Assembly: GCF_000237925.1 (NCBI RefSeq) | Contig: NC_031495.1 | Coordinates: 19,240,435 to 19,304,434 of the forward strand | Source: Schistosoma mansoni | Taxonomy: Eukaryota > Platyhelminthes > Trematoda > Strigeidida > Schistosomatidae | Length of the DNA: 64,000 nt | Direction of reading: 5' to 3' | Part shown: piece after piece, positions 43,616 through 55,221 of the stretch | How the letters are laid out: each line of letters begins with the position of its first letter | Position numbering within the stretch: position 1 is the first letter of the stretch | Notes under the pieces: generated by a model | Seen by the model: only the letters and a program-made list of their open reading frames with translations | What the model was told of the DNA's origin: nothing | Database searches by the model: none | Position numbers and translations under genes: made by a program

Positions 43616-44899
43616 CGTAAGATAAACTTAAAGATGGTTTTAAGGAAGATATTTATTTTTATGTACATTTAAATGCTGGTCAGAGGAGTTAATGTTTTAA
43701 CACATAATGTGAGGATCGAGGACAATGTGCTCACATTTAGCGTACACTTGAAGCAAACTCTTCAGATTTATTTTTTTACAAGCTAGTAGATACCAAGCGA
43801 TATTTTTGAGCTTTCACTGTGTCATTTGAGAGTGACTACACGTTTTGCCCATCGAAATTCAAAGCAATCTTTACCAAATAGAGGCTGAGAATTTTTTTAT
43901 CTATTGAAACTTGAAATTTTCTTTGGATTTAGGAAACTACAGCATTAATGTTGTCCTCAGTTAGCATTTATTGGAAACAACGGACCAAAAGTCTGTTTAT
44001 GTTGGTCAAAAAAAATTAAAATTGTTCCTTCTATGTATGTTAGCCATTATTATAAACGAGAGCAGCGTTCACATAGTTATTTAAGTACAAACGAGTGGAC
44101 TACCACTGCTACTCTTCACAAACCTTGTATCTTGCGCCTTACAACCTGAAATCTATGACCTGGTAAAGTCCTTGAAGTTATGCATTCTCATTAAATAAAC
44201 GACACATTCTGCCTACTGTTGACACAAATGAAATTCATTTTTTAAGCAATTTGAATTCACTTTGCATCTAAAGATGAGATTAATTTTGGCTGAATTCATT
44301 TGTAAAATCTGGTGGTTATCAGACATTTAGGACAGTTTGCTGATGTCAGGTACATTAATCTAGAACCACGAAGTGTTCGAAGACATTTCGGATTAGATTT
44401 TTTGAGAAGTAACTGCTAATAAACCTCTCTGGTCTCCTCTGGATGACAAGCAGATTCAATAAAGTATGATCAACTTTTGTGGGCTAGTTTAATATTATTG
44501 AGCCCTAGAAAACTGATCTATCAAGCAGAGCTGTTTCCTTTTTATAGCAGGATCAATCCTAGTGCCGCTTTGCCACAGCCATATTTAACTGATGGTAGAC
44601 TATTTCAGTGGCATCACTAACCACTGACAATAATTCCTAACCAGATAAACTAACCAGAATTTCTCCAGAAATGAGTAGCGGTAAATAAATCTCGAAAACA
44701 AATAGTTCTATAAGCTTTAAATGTTGAAGACCTAGTCATATTGACTTTCTTTCCGAACAGTAGAACGACACAAGCCCCACGACTGCGATAGCATTCTCGA
44801 TTATGAACGACCATATCAAAACTCTGCTAACGTCCTATATCCGCCCCAAAACAACTCACTCTGGAAGGACGTTAATGTTTCTAGAACACTTGAAGCACT
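43616..44899. other. Non-coding stretch
   Basis: No feature is supported apart from ordinary AT-rich sequence. Confidence 0.4.
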
Positions 44900-45175
44900 A
44901 CTGCATGTAGGAAATTGTCTAAGTTTTCTTTTTTTTGCCTTTTTGTCTCACAACCACTTGGTTGTAATCTCAGTATTTTCAAATTGTCGAGTCGCGCTTC
45001 CCTTCCTTGCTCAAGTGCGGGTGAATTTCGACAAGCACTTACATTTTCCGTTTTTTTCCTTTTCCAGGACGATTGGAAAAGATGAGAAACCGTCAAAAAA
45101 TATGTTGTATCGAAATTTTTATCATTTCCACGACTCCTTATACTCGAAAAAGACGACCGGATGCTCCTGGACATT
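44900..45175 (+). CDS. Possible exon pair around a 47-nt intron
   Basis: At 45021-45067 a GTGAAT donor and a very strong acceptor (ccgtttttttccttttccag) define a 47-nt intron, the size common in schistosome genes. Two reading frames stay open across the join. One gives NLSIFKLSSRASLPCSSAG then RLEKMRNRQKICCIEIF and a stop near 45175; the other gives CGTIGKDEKPSKNMLYRNF and runs to 45224. I cannot decide between them, and no domain is recognised. The splice sites are the main evidence. Confidence 0.3.
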
Positions 45176-45224
45176 GCTAGTTATCAAAAAGAATGTTTAC
45201 CGATGGCAAGCTCATTTGGTATAA

Positions 45225-47949
45225 ACTTTTAGCTGGTGGTATCTTAAGGTCATTCTACTACACTAGAGGGAAGTGATCCGTAGCTTTAATCAAATCCCAA
45301 TAATGAACGGTTCAGTCTGTCCTCGAAATTGGTTCTGACTTCATTAGTTTTACACCATACACCCTGGCTGAAAACTTTCGGTCACACATCCGCATCCGTC
45401 GTATTCACTGAAACAACAAGTCAGCTTAAACCAAACGCTTCTTAACATATGGGCAACTTCCAAATGATTCATCCATGACTTTTAGTTTGACTAGGTTTGT
45501 GTCTCTTGAATATAAAGATGTTGAGAACAAAACCGTTGTCAAACCCTGGATATCTGTGGCACGTTTGAATCATTATACGAATGTCTCAGAAATAATGAAG
45601 TTAGTGACAAAGGTAGTACTCCAAGTTATGTAACTACAATACGTCTTTTCTATTTTGTCATGCACAATTGTAGAGGTTCAACCAATATATGCGAGCTAAT
45701 AAAGGTTCCAGTTTAAAGGAACCCGCTACAGTAAATCAAAACCAGCGGTTCAAACATGCAATATCCTTTGACAATTTCATTTACCTCCTTCATTCCTTCA
45801 TCATGATTCAATAAGGTCAACCAGACTAATCATTTATACTGTAGTATTTTCCGCTTCCATTAAACACATTGAAATTGAACGAAATCATTGTGACAGCTTA
45901 GGTTACAATATCTGGCCTGGACTCAGAGGATCAACGAATCAAAGTTTATTCGATTAAACCCAGCTACTTCCCGCTGTAAAGCGCACAAAATCTTTTGGGT
46001 CACTCTTATTGGATTATACAAAAACACAAACTTTGTGCCCAATTTTAATGGTTCCAATTTAGTGAAAAAAAAGAATTATATCAAGGGTAAAAAGCATCCT
46101 TCACCGTACTGTCTATGCTGTACAATCGAAGCCTTTTCTGGTCCAATATTGAGTGCAATGCAAAAAAGAATTGTTAGGCACCAAGTGGTAGACATCTAAG
46201 AATCCATGAAAATATTCTCAACAAGCGTGAATAAATATCGTCTGAAATATTCCGAACGGCTGCTCTGGGCAAGCAGTCAAATAGTGATAATGATCAATCG
46301 TTCTCACGTGTCGTCATGAATCCATCCGAACACGATCCTACTGTAAACAGCCAGCCGCCATACAATAACAGAATCAAATGATAAATATAGATCTCAACCA
46401 AATTCAAATAACAAAAACTTAGTAGAAGAAAATTTTGAAACATTAGGCCATAGTTATACGATTCCTGAGTAGAAATTATAATGTAAGGCAGGGGAGAGAC
46501 TGAAGAAATAACACTTTCTTCCAAAAACATTTAGGAGGGATTTTCAAGGTGTTATTCTGTTACACAGGGACAGTTAAGAAGTTAAAGCATGGGATCTCGC
46601 GCACACGTTACATTTTGTCGAAGATCTAGGATGTCGTTTTTTACCAGCCATTAACAACATTTTACTTACGTAACTTATCTGAGAAAGAAAAATTGAATGA
46701 GTAACAATTGACGTTGATAGACTTTTCTGCTTGCTTTCTGAATATATACAGGAACTATGTATAACATTACTTTAAGTGCCACAATAATTATTTACATTTT
46801 CTTCATAAGTACCACGATGCGTGTTATTTTTAGGCATGGTGACTAAACCATGTCTTAGTTAATACCAGTTTATGAAGTGAACTAATTTCTGTAATCAGAA
46901 TCCGCAGCCACTGACCAAATTTTAAAGAAATGTATATTGACGAGTGATATCTAAATACTGCTTACTAATAATGCAATTAATGTGTGCAAACAGTGAATTG
47001 CTAATAATATTACGAACGTCGTAATCGGATTTTTTTTCTCAGATTTCATACTACTGATATAAGGTTTTTGAATCCCTTTATTTGGTGTCTTCAGTTTGTT
47101 AACACCAAATAACTTCAGGAAATTCTAGGAGGGTTGGAAAATGAAGAGCATTGTTTACAATAAGCAGGAAACGTATAGGTACTTCCTGTCAGCTGTCACG
47201 TTTATTTGTCTAACGAATTATCTAAATATAAATATAACAACTGTGCAGTCTTTTGCATTATAAATCTTGTTGGTACGTATAATTATAGTCTTGTTCGGTA
47301 TCAATACTACTTTGATGATAGGCCTAATCCCAAAACGGTGAATGCATCGTGGTGCGATTGCCTATTATGTAAAATCTTACATGGAGGCCACACCACTGAC
47401 TTCACTGACTCATTGTATCGTAACAATTAACAATGATACTTAGTACTTCTGAAGAACACATTTGGGATGGGGAAAGAATAATATATTCAATATGAATATT
47501 ATTAAGTTAAACATAATGAGCACGTCCACAAGGATAAGCTATGCCATCTAATCAAATGAATGTTATCACGTACACCACTGACGACCTTCTCCAAGTGTCA
47601 TATGTAGAATATACGTCTTTTCAGTCATCACATTCTTGGCTTTGAAGATCGCGTGGTTCAGAAACAACATCACTACAAGTATCTATTTGAATACACTATC
47701 ATATTGAAGAAACTTATATATAGAAGGCAACATTCCAGCGAAACTTCTGAACTGATGAAGTACTACAAGTTTTCGTGACAAAACGGGTACTTATAAGGCA
47801 AGCATTTAGTTGTTTTGATTTCCACAAATAGTTGCCTGTTATGATTATCGGTATATCTCCCCATGAAACTTCAAAAAAGACGTTTCGACTATAAAAAGTG
47901 TTTCTGGTTTAGATATTTTCAAACTCCAAGTACTTGTGGTAGGTTTGTA
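45225..47949. other. Non-coding or unassigned stretch
   Basis: No gene could be established. Open frames at 46294-46530 (minus) and 47206-47430 (plus) lack a domain, a homologue in the window and convincing splice sites. Confidence 0.35.
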
Positions 47950-48618
47950 CTAATTCATCTCAGTATGCAGGACAAAAATGATAGAATGCTCTGCGGAGAA
48001 TTGAACAAGAGGCTTGAACTCCCTAGAATAGAGCCTTTGACGGTCACACGGCTCACTCGGGGGAAGGACTCTAACCACTTAAACCACCCGAGGCTGCTTC
48101 GTGTTACACTTAAGAATGCCCCCGACGTAGAGGACGTCGTGCTAGCCAGTCACTTACTGAAATCCGATGGGAACGTAAGAATACTGACCGACATACCGTA
48201 TTCTGAACGAAATCTCATCCGGAACATCCCTAAGGAATCTCTCGAGGCGTTTTTCGATGGAAGAAATATCATTGTGCAAGGTGTGCCGGAAAATATGGAC
48301 CCAACTCAAGCAAACTCTGATATTTGGGAATGGAAATTCATTAGGCATTCCTTAAAACTCAAGAACATATTGACCCAGCAGGTGATGCGACTAGCCAAGA
48401 GAGACGGAGACTCTAGGCCCCGGCTATTGAAGATAACCTTCCCCTCCTCCCACATGGCGGCTGCAACTCTGGAAGCGTTTCGTGCCAATAGACGTCGGTT
48501 GCCAACTGGCATCCATATGCATCCGGATAGGCCCCACGATAGCAGGATCAAGCACAAACGAAAGCTGGAGTTGACAATTCCACTCGTGGACTGTCTTGAT
48601 CATAAAAAATACTTGTAA
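47863..48618 (+). pseudogene. CR1 ORF1-like protein
   Basis: Open frame of 251 codons. The recognisable part starts at about LPRIEPLTVTRLTRGKD and continues PRLLRVTLKNAPDVEDVV, DIPYSERNLIRNIPKESLEA, a second PRLLKITFPSSHMAAATLEA block and HPDRPHDSRIKHKRK. This is the small basic first protein of schistosome CR1-type elements, presumably RNA-binding in the retrotransposition particle. The first ~40 codons look like flanking sequence read through, so the annotated Met is probably not the element's own start. Confidence 0.6.
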
Positions 48619-51317
48619 AGAACAGGGACTACCAACTCGGTAAACATTGTATAGGCAGGCTACCAGTCCACTCACGCACGGCTCATATAGACACACAGGA
48701 AGAAGCTCACGCGTTCCAAATTGAAAGCATAAACTGCCTATACACGCACGCCACGAGCTTGCCAAACAAAATGGATGAGCCACGTGAACTTAGCAACGCT
48801 AATGATGCCCATCTGATAGGAATATCCGAAACTTGGATAACGTCTCAGTTTACGGACCAGGAGTTAGCAATAACTGGGATGTCTTTATTTCGCAACGACA
48901 GAAAAACAGGAATGGGGGGTAGGGTATCACTATACGTACGGTCATGCCTGGAGGCGCACTAACTTCACAACCAAGAGTTTCTCAATCTTGACGAGTCAGT
49001 ATGGTGCTCAGTAAGATTGTCTACCACCTCGAGGTGTCTAGTTAGGGTCATCTACAGGAAGCCCACTGCCGACATCAAGTATGACAATCGTCTGCTGGAA
49101 GGATTAACTCGCTCTACGCGTCTCGGATTCTCTCAAATCCTGATTCTAGGGGACTTCAATCTTCCTAGAATCAACTTCGTGGAACATACATACATTGGAG
49201 GTGACAACTCTACTGAAGCTCTGTTCTTCAACCTCATCGGTGACCTGGGATTACTAGAAAATGTGAAGTCGGAGACTCGTTGGAGAAACAGTCAGACGCC
49301 GTCGCGCTTAGACTGGGTATTCACAAATGAATTCCTAGTTGACGACCTCTCAATCCTGACTCCCCTGGGGAAAAGTGATCACGCCGTCTTATCATTCAGC
49401 TTTGTCAGCAAAACGGAGCTAAGATATCCCACCAGCAACAGGCGCAGGAATTTCAAACGGTTGAATGTGTTCGCTTTACAGGACCATCTACAACAGGTGG
49501 ATTGGGATGTTCACCCTCAACTTGATGTGGATGCTCATTGGGATTTTTTACTGCACACGATCTTATGTGCTACTGAGCATTCAGTTCCTCAAATGGTCCC
49601 AAAAAGCTACAAACAACCTCCAATCATCAAGAACCGCACTCGTCGTTCGCTAAGCTGCAAAAGGCGCTGTTGGGTCGAATATAAACGAACCGATAATAAC
49701 GACGCATACAGGCAATACAAACACATAAGGAACATATGTTCAAAGGCAATAAGAGAAGACAGGCTTCAGTTCCAGACCAAGATTATAGATAAATTCGTCT
49801 CCAATCCGAAAAGCTTATTCAGTTGCGCAGCTTCTCTTCGACAAGGCAAAACTGGAGTTTCCCAACTGCTAGGTCCTAATGGTCCAACCAATAACGACGG
49901 TGATGCCGCTAACCTTTTGGCTGAACAATACTCCCAGACATTCCAGCAGACCCACATCAACTATACTGACGAAAGCTTCACCTGCACCTATACAGGACTT
50001 TCCGAAGTGGACCTGAGTGCTGACCTGGTGCTCCGTAAATTGCAGCACCTAAGAAAAGACACTTCTCCCGGTCCGGATATGATTCATTCTGCTGTATTGA
50101 GGGAAGCAGCTTCAATCCTGGTGACACCACCTAGCGTGATGTTTGCACATTCGCTAAGCAGAGGCAAACTACCGGAAATTTGGAAGCTGGCTCACATCAC
50201 ACTAATTTTCAAAGGAGGTCGACGCAGTGAACCCTCAAGCTACCGACCAGTGGCCCTTCTCTCCATACCTTCCAAAATTATGGAATCCCTAATATACGAC
50301 GGTATACAAGAATACTTACCATCCTTAAAGTTCCTCTCACTTCAACAGCATGGTTTCAGAAAAGATTATTCTTGTATGACAAACCTGCTGACTGCGGTGG
50401 ATAGATGGACAACCATCCTTGATAGCAAGGGGAAGGTTGACGTCATTTACCTGGATTTCTCAAAAGCTTTTGATAGGGTCAACCACGTATGTCTTATCAA
50501 GAAGCTTAGACGATTGGGCATCAAACCCCCTTTGATTGATTGGCTCTCTTCATATTTAGAAAACTCACACTTTAAGGTCAGGGTTAACTTCACTCTCTCT
50601 CAGGCTATGGAATGTCCTAGTGGGGTCCCCCAGGACTCAATACTAGGACCCCTTCTCTTCCTGATTTACATTAACGATCTTCCTCAACAAGTTTCATCTG
50701 ACTTATTGCTCTTTGCTGATGATGTGAAACTTTGGAGAGAGATACGTAATCATAATGATATACTAGTTCTTCAGGAGGTTCTGACCCGACTTCAAAGTTG
50801 GGCAGACGACAACGGACTTACCTTCAACACTTCAAAGTGCAAAGTAGCCCATCTGTGACATGTTGCAGACTATAGTTATGACTTAGGTAACTCCCCTCTA
50901 GAAGTTTCCCAAGTCGAAAAAGATTTAGGAGTGTTGGTACCCTATGACCTGAAATCGTATGCGAACTGTGACAAAAATGCCTTTCGAGCAAACTTTGCAC
51001 TGGTAACATTGAAGCGCATTTTTGGCCAGTTTGACAGTAGAACCTTCCATATAATCTTCAACAGTTTTATTCGTCCCCATTTAGAGTACGGAAACATAGT
51101 ATTTCCTCCCTCCCTCCAAAAGGATAAGAACACTCTGGAACGTATCCAACGTCGAGCCACGAAATCAGTTCGAGGACTCAAGTTCAAACTTTGTGAAGAG
51201 CGCCTCCAATCACTTAACCTTTACCCGTTAGAGTACAAGCGTCTTAGAGGTGACCTTCTTATGACTTACAGTATCCTTAATACTTTTGGTCATTCTCTTA
51301 AACATCTTAAGCTTAGT
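47950..51317 (+). mobile_element. CR1-like retrotransposon, lacking 3' end
   Basis: Plus-strand element with an ORF1-type frame (to 48618), a 140-bp gap, and an endonuclease/reverse transcriptase frame from about 48725. The main frame is closed by two in-frame stops only (48960-48962 TAA and 50856-50858 TGA), otherwise reading continuously to 51335. At about 51310 the sequence switches to a different CR1 lineage in another frame, so the natural C-terminus and 3' UTR of this element are missing. The 5' boundary near 47950 is an estimate. Confidence 0.75.
48759..50858 (+). pseudogene. CR1 endonuclease/reverse transcriptase with one internal stop
   Basis: One frame broken at 48960-48962. N-terminal endonuclease: HLIGISETWI, ILILGDFNLP, RLDWVFTNEF and SDHAVLSF (the His of this last motif is catalytic in the AP-endonuclease fold). 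Linker, then reverse transcriptase: SPGPDMIHSAVLR, YRPVALLSIPSKIMESLI, QHGFRKDYSCMTNLL, VIYLDFSKAFDRVNH (motif A), GVPQDSILGPLLFLIYINDL (motif B region; the usual GVPQG Gly is Asp), and LLLFADDVKLW (motif C). The frame stops at a TGA at 50856 where the sequence clearly continues as HVADYSYDLGNSPLEV, a likely CGA-to-TGA change. It is recent but dead. Confidence 0.85.
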
Positions 51318-51335
51318 CACAAGCAAGGGCGATAG
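50859..51335 (+). pseudogene. CR1 C-terminal region after stop
   Basis: In frame with the preceding ORF: VSQVEKDLGVLVPYDLK, then FNSFIRPHLEYGNIVF and LERIQRRATKSVRGLK, typical of the CR1 C-terminal domain. The last residues (LSHKQGR) are read across the chimeric junction into the next element. Confidence 0.75.
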
Positions 51336-52475
51336 CTTAGAACTTCAAAATGACCTGGAGAGATTATCTGAATGGTCCCAAACCTGGCAATTGCCGATGA
51401 ACATTTCCAAGTGTGTTGTGATGCATATTGGCCACCAGGGTACAGATACATACACGATGAATAACACTGAGTTACCTACTGTCCAGGCACACAATGACTT
51501 AGGCGTCATCGTTAGTCAAGACTTAAAGACTACTGCACACTGCCGTGCAATAGCCGCCAAAGGTTTTAGGACTTTATGGTCCATACGCAGGGCTTCTAGG
51601 CATCTTGACGCTAAAACGTTTCTGACTTTGTATGCAGTGTTCATACGTCCTAAACTTGAGTACTGCATACAAGCAGCTAGCCCCTGCTTAAAAAAAGACA
51701 GTGAACTCTTGGAAAGGGTTCAGAGAACAGCAACTAGGCTGATTCCCGGAATAGCGAAGCTCCCGTATGGTACTAGACTGATCAAGCTAAACCTATTCCC
51801 GCTGTCATGTAGAAGAATCAGAGGCGACTTGATTACAGTTTTCAAATTGCTTAATGACAAATTTGCACCTGATATGCGCCATTTTTCTTGTCTTCCAAAA
51901 CAGAAAATCTACGAGGACACTCCAAAAAGTTCACAAGCCCAGAACGAATTACTTGTCAGCTGACTACCGACTTTCCCATCGAATCATCAACGAGTGGAAT
52001 TCATTACCTCAGCATGTGGTTGAGGCTCCATCCGCCGACTCCTTCAAAAGAAAGTTGGATCAGCTGAGAGACCATCATTGCCAGGACTAACACAGGCCAT
52101 CAAGCCTCCTGTCCTTTCCAAACTGAAACTGAGTCAACACTAACCTAAGAGGTAACACCCAGAAACTGGAGGCCCAACATAGCAGAACAGACTGCAGACG
52201 CAACTTCTACTCCGTAAGAATTGTCAAATGCTGGAGTTCGCTGCCGACTGAGCTAGTCCAAGCGACTTCCCAGGAGTCCTTGACTTATTCTTAAGGACTA
52301 AGGATAACATATTATTTTGATTTACCGAATTCTTTTTTTTCCTCTATTATCGCTCATATACCTAGGTTTTTGCCTGGAAGTATTGGTGATCCATTGCTAC
52401 TGGACACAGAAGCCCGTTAAACGAAAGCTTCTATTCCGTCCTCAACCATTTGAACCATTTGAACCATTTATATAA
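51318..52475 (+). mobile_element. Second CR1-like element, 5'-truncated, fused to the first
   Basis: It starts inside reverse transcriptase, past motif C: GDSLELQNDLERLSEWSQTW, FIRPKLEYCIQAASPCLKK, LERVQRTATRLIPGIAKL (frame 51286-51963), with the last codons shifted to the frame 51854-52090 (YRLSHRIINEWNSLPQHVV). It ends with a 3' UTR and a short-repeat tail of ccatttgaa units at about 52443-52470, the type of tail CR1 elements use for priming. Its residues differ from the first element's equivalent region, so it is a separate lineage. Confidence 0.78.
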
Positions 52476-53339
52476 TGGATATTGGTCACAAATTAACTGT
52501 AGAATCCAATAAGAAAATTGAAGTTGAGTGACGAGACTATTATCACTTCTCTTCACCAAATGTCTGGGACTATAAATCAATATCAAGAATATAGGGCGAA
52601 AAGGAACTGGTTTTGAATATTCAAAGACTAATATTTGAACAAAGAATATTCTTTTCGATAAATTCTCTTCAGGTTCTACAATTATATATCCAAATTAATA
52701 ATCCAAAAAATTGGCCAGGTTAAAGGCAAAGTACATCGTTTAATGCATGTAAATTTAGGAATGTCAAATCAAATAGAATAAAATTGTTAATGTTGATATG
52801 ACTCATATAGAATGTTAACTTGAATCTGTATATATGGTAAGTGAAAATTTAAGATCTGTGATCAGAATATAAATGTGGGTCAGATAGGGTGAGAGAGATA
52901 TGATAGTGCAATTACAATTCGATCAAGTGGAAGACTAAATTGTGTGAAAAATTAGTGAGACGTAATAAGGAGGGATCAATGCGATGTGAATGAATCATGT
53001 TTAGGGGGGATTAATAATGATATTTAACCAATAATAATAATAATAATAATACAAAGATTTGTGAATAAAGATAAGAGAGACAACTACATTTGACTACGAA
53101 AGGTCGTAAGTACATAGTCAGATTAGGTCACACAATAGCTAAGATGATTGTTCATTAATTGGCCTTGTGGTTGGCCAAGGGAGAAGTAGGGGTTGGAGAT
53201 ATTTCTTCTGTATAAAGTTATTGTATGTTGAAGTACATAAGGGCGGTTGAATGAATACGTTACGCGTAAGGTAAATTTATTTTTCTACGATTTGTCCAGG
53301 AATATTTTGTGTTAACCTTTAATAAGGCTGATGTTAAGG
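52476..53339. other. Non-coding stretch with (AAT)n
   Basis: Contains an (AAT)n run at about 53029-53050. No gene is supported. Confidence 0.5.
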
Positions 53340-53842
53340 TACAGCAACCCCAAACAACCAATAAAGGGGAAATAAAGGCGAACAAAGGGGAAATAAAGCG
53401 GAAAGTGCATTGGAAAAGAAGTCGTAAATAAAGGGGAAATGCGCCAAAATGTCTGCTTTTTCGCCTGTCCGGGGGAAATAAAGCGTAATTTCCCCTTTCT
53501 GTCGCTCTGTTTTTCAAATGTCGCTAAATTACCGATTTTTCCCCTAAATATCCGACGAATAACCGACTTTTCCCCTAAATATCCGACGAATGGCCGACTT
53601 TTCCCCTAAATATCCGACGAATAGCCGACTTTTCCCCTTAATAGCCGACTTTTCCCCTAAATATCCGACTTTTCCCCTAAATATCCGACGAATTTCCGAT
53701 ATTTCCCCTAAATATCCGACGAATAGCCGACTTTTCCCCTAAATATCCGACGAATTTCCGATTTCCACCCTAAATATCCGGCGAATTTCCGATTTTCACC
53801 CTAAATATCCAACGATTTATATCGTATATATCGGACGAATTT
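53340..53842. repeat. Minisatellite with 31-bp units, running into an assembly gap
   Basis: From about 53535 the sequence is a tandem array built on ttttcccctaaatatccgac plus gaatagccgac (about 31 bp), with shorter variants that drop gaatagccgac or change cgactttt to cgattttc. It continues to the N run at 53843. The preceding segment (53340-53520) has related words in the opposite sense (aaaggggaaataaag repeated), so the array as a whole is partly inverted. The true length is unknown because of the gap. Confidence 0.85.
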
Positions 53843-54042
53843 NNNNNNNNNNNNNNNNNNNNNNNNNNNNNNNNNNNNNNNNNNNNNNNNNNNNNNNNNN
53901 NNNNNNNNNNNNNNNNNNNNNNNNNNNNNNNNNNNNNNNNNNNNNNNNNNNNNNNNNNNNNNNNNNNNNNNNNNNNNNNNNNNNNNNNNNNNNNNNNNNN
54001 NNNNNNNNNNNNNNNNNNNNNNNNNNNNNNNNNNNNNNNNNN
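53843..54042. other. Assembly gap (200 N)
   Basis: Exactly 200 undetermined bases between a minisatellite on the left and the start of a long palindrome on the right. The round length suggests a placeholder of unknown true size. Confidence 0.95.
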
Positions 54043-54044
54043 CA

Positions 54045-54465
54045 CGTGAAATGCCTGGTCCGTGACATTAACAAGTACCTAGATGTTCTTAGATACAATA
54101 CCATCTGCCACCGGCTCATTACTTTGAATAGAGAAGAACTTCTTGTTTTCAATAGAAATTTGCAAATTATGCCATATTCTACGTACTGCACACTACTCGT
54201 GTGCTATGTTGTGGCGACGAATGCGAACACGTGAAGCTGTTGCAGTAAATGCATTAATGCATTTACTGCGACCGCCTCCTGTGTTCGCTTTCATTCCCAC
54301 AACACAGCACACGAGTAATGTAAAGTACGTAAAATATGGCATAATTTCCAAATTTTTATTGAAAACAAAAAGTTCTTCTATATACAAAGTTATGAGCAGT
54401 TGGCAGATGGTAGAGTATCAATGCTCAATATGTAATTGTCATTGTCACGGACCAGGCATTTCACG
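54045..54465. repeat. Imperfect 421-bp palindrome (foldback element)
   Basis: The two halves are reverse complements about a centre at 54255-54256. The central 28 bp (54242-54269) are a perfect palindrome (gcagtaaatgcatt and its complement). The outermost matched arms are cgtgaaatgcctggtccgtg (54045 onward) and its complement ending at 54465. Identity between arms is high throughout (about 80% by eye) with no net insertion, since 54045+54465 gives the same centre. Open frames on either strand here are mirror images of each other and are not genes. It could be a MITE-like foldback element, and it may continue into the gap. Confidence 0.88.
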
Positions 54466-54494
54466 TTTTCTTTCTTTCCACCAGGCCTGTTGGA

Positions 54495-55003
54495 CTATGG
54501 AGAGTCAAACAATTCTTGTGAACTCTAAAATGTGATGAACAAAAACGTTATTAAATCTAGGAAACTTGTTTTGCACAACAAGGTACTTGAAGCTGAACTT
54601 ACGGTAATATCCTTGAACACGGAAGACTGTACCTATAGATAATGCAAAAACAGTAATCACTTTAAAGCCGTACATACGTGTTCTTTGTTCCGTCGATGAC
54701 GCTTCTGGACTCTGTCTCTCATGTCGTGGAAATAACTTTGCGTAGCCATGTCATATAGTTTCGCAAGGTCTTTCTCGTTGATAGATGACGAAAGGAAACG
54801 ATTAGTCAGTGCACCTGAAGTTTAAAAACCTTATTTATCTTACTTCGTACGCAGCCGTAAAACCTGCACTTCTGAATCGCTCGTTTTGATGAAGTACCCA
54901 GTAACGTGAAATTAATGGCGACTTCAGGTTTCATGATGTAGGACAGAATATATCGCATAGAGGTTTTAGGATCATCATCCATTAGACGTGTCAACATAGC
55001 CAT
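54495..55003 (-). CDS. DUF4806-like protein, 3' exons of a spliced gene
   Basis: Minus-strand exons 55003-54844, 54814-54678, 54632-54603 and 54524-54495 join in frame with GT-AG introns of 29, 45 and 78 nt. Donors are GTAAGA, GTATGT and GTAAGT. Reading: AMLTRLMDDDPKTSMRYIL, KPEVAINFTLLGTSSKRAIQ, KCRFYGCVRSALTNRF, INEKDLAKLYDMATQSYF, RDRVQKRHRRNKEH, then VQSSVFKDIT and SSQELFDSP with a TAG stop. The pattern of a Leu/Ala-rich helix, an NFTLLG-SSKRA turn and a second helix ending in basic residues resembles the uncharacterised DUF4806 domain. The last two exons are 30 nt each. The segment opens right after an acceptor (tttcctattacag), so upstream exons should exist. Function is unknown. Confidence 0.6.
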
Positions 55004-55221
55004 CTGTAATAGGAAAGAATTTAAATTCTCGAGCTTGACCAACGTTTGAAATGATCAATAAGAATGAAAGTCAATTTTCGTCTTATTAAGAGGCAATCTA
55101 AATAAGTCGAGAATATGTGCAGTATGTCAAGTTCTGTGTGGTTCATAAATAATCTGTCCACTTGGAAGTGATGATTTTGTGATTAAGATTAGGACATACC
55201 TATTAAGAAACAGAACAACCG

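Noticed and set aside
46214-46361. Plus-strand frame reading SEIFRTAALGKQSNSDNDQS and ending NSQPPYNNRIK with a stop
   Set aside because: Composition is protein-like, but there is no convincing acceptor and the opposite strand is also open; left unannotated.
46660-46700. Possible 9-nt micro-exon (ATAAGTTAC) on the minus strand between tttctttctcag and gtaagt
   Set aside because: Both sites are good, but no neighbouring exons were found, and single short matches of this kind are expected by chance.
52470-52495. Possible target-site duplication (ttggtcacaaa vs ttagtcacaag near 51310) around the second CR1
   Set aside because: Two mismatches in 11 bases, and the remainder of the first CR1 does not follow; probably chance.
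54046-54535. Open frames on both strands around the palindrome
   Set aside because: The frames are mirror images produced by the inverted arms; none has independent support, and one runs through N bases.
55190-55215. Possible zero-length (recursive) splice site, minus strand: ctgtttcttaatag followed by gtatgt
   Set aside because: Attractive as a ratchet site within the DUF4806-like gene's upstream intron, but the intron itself is unproven.
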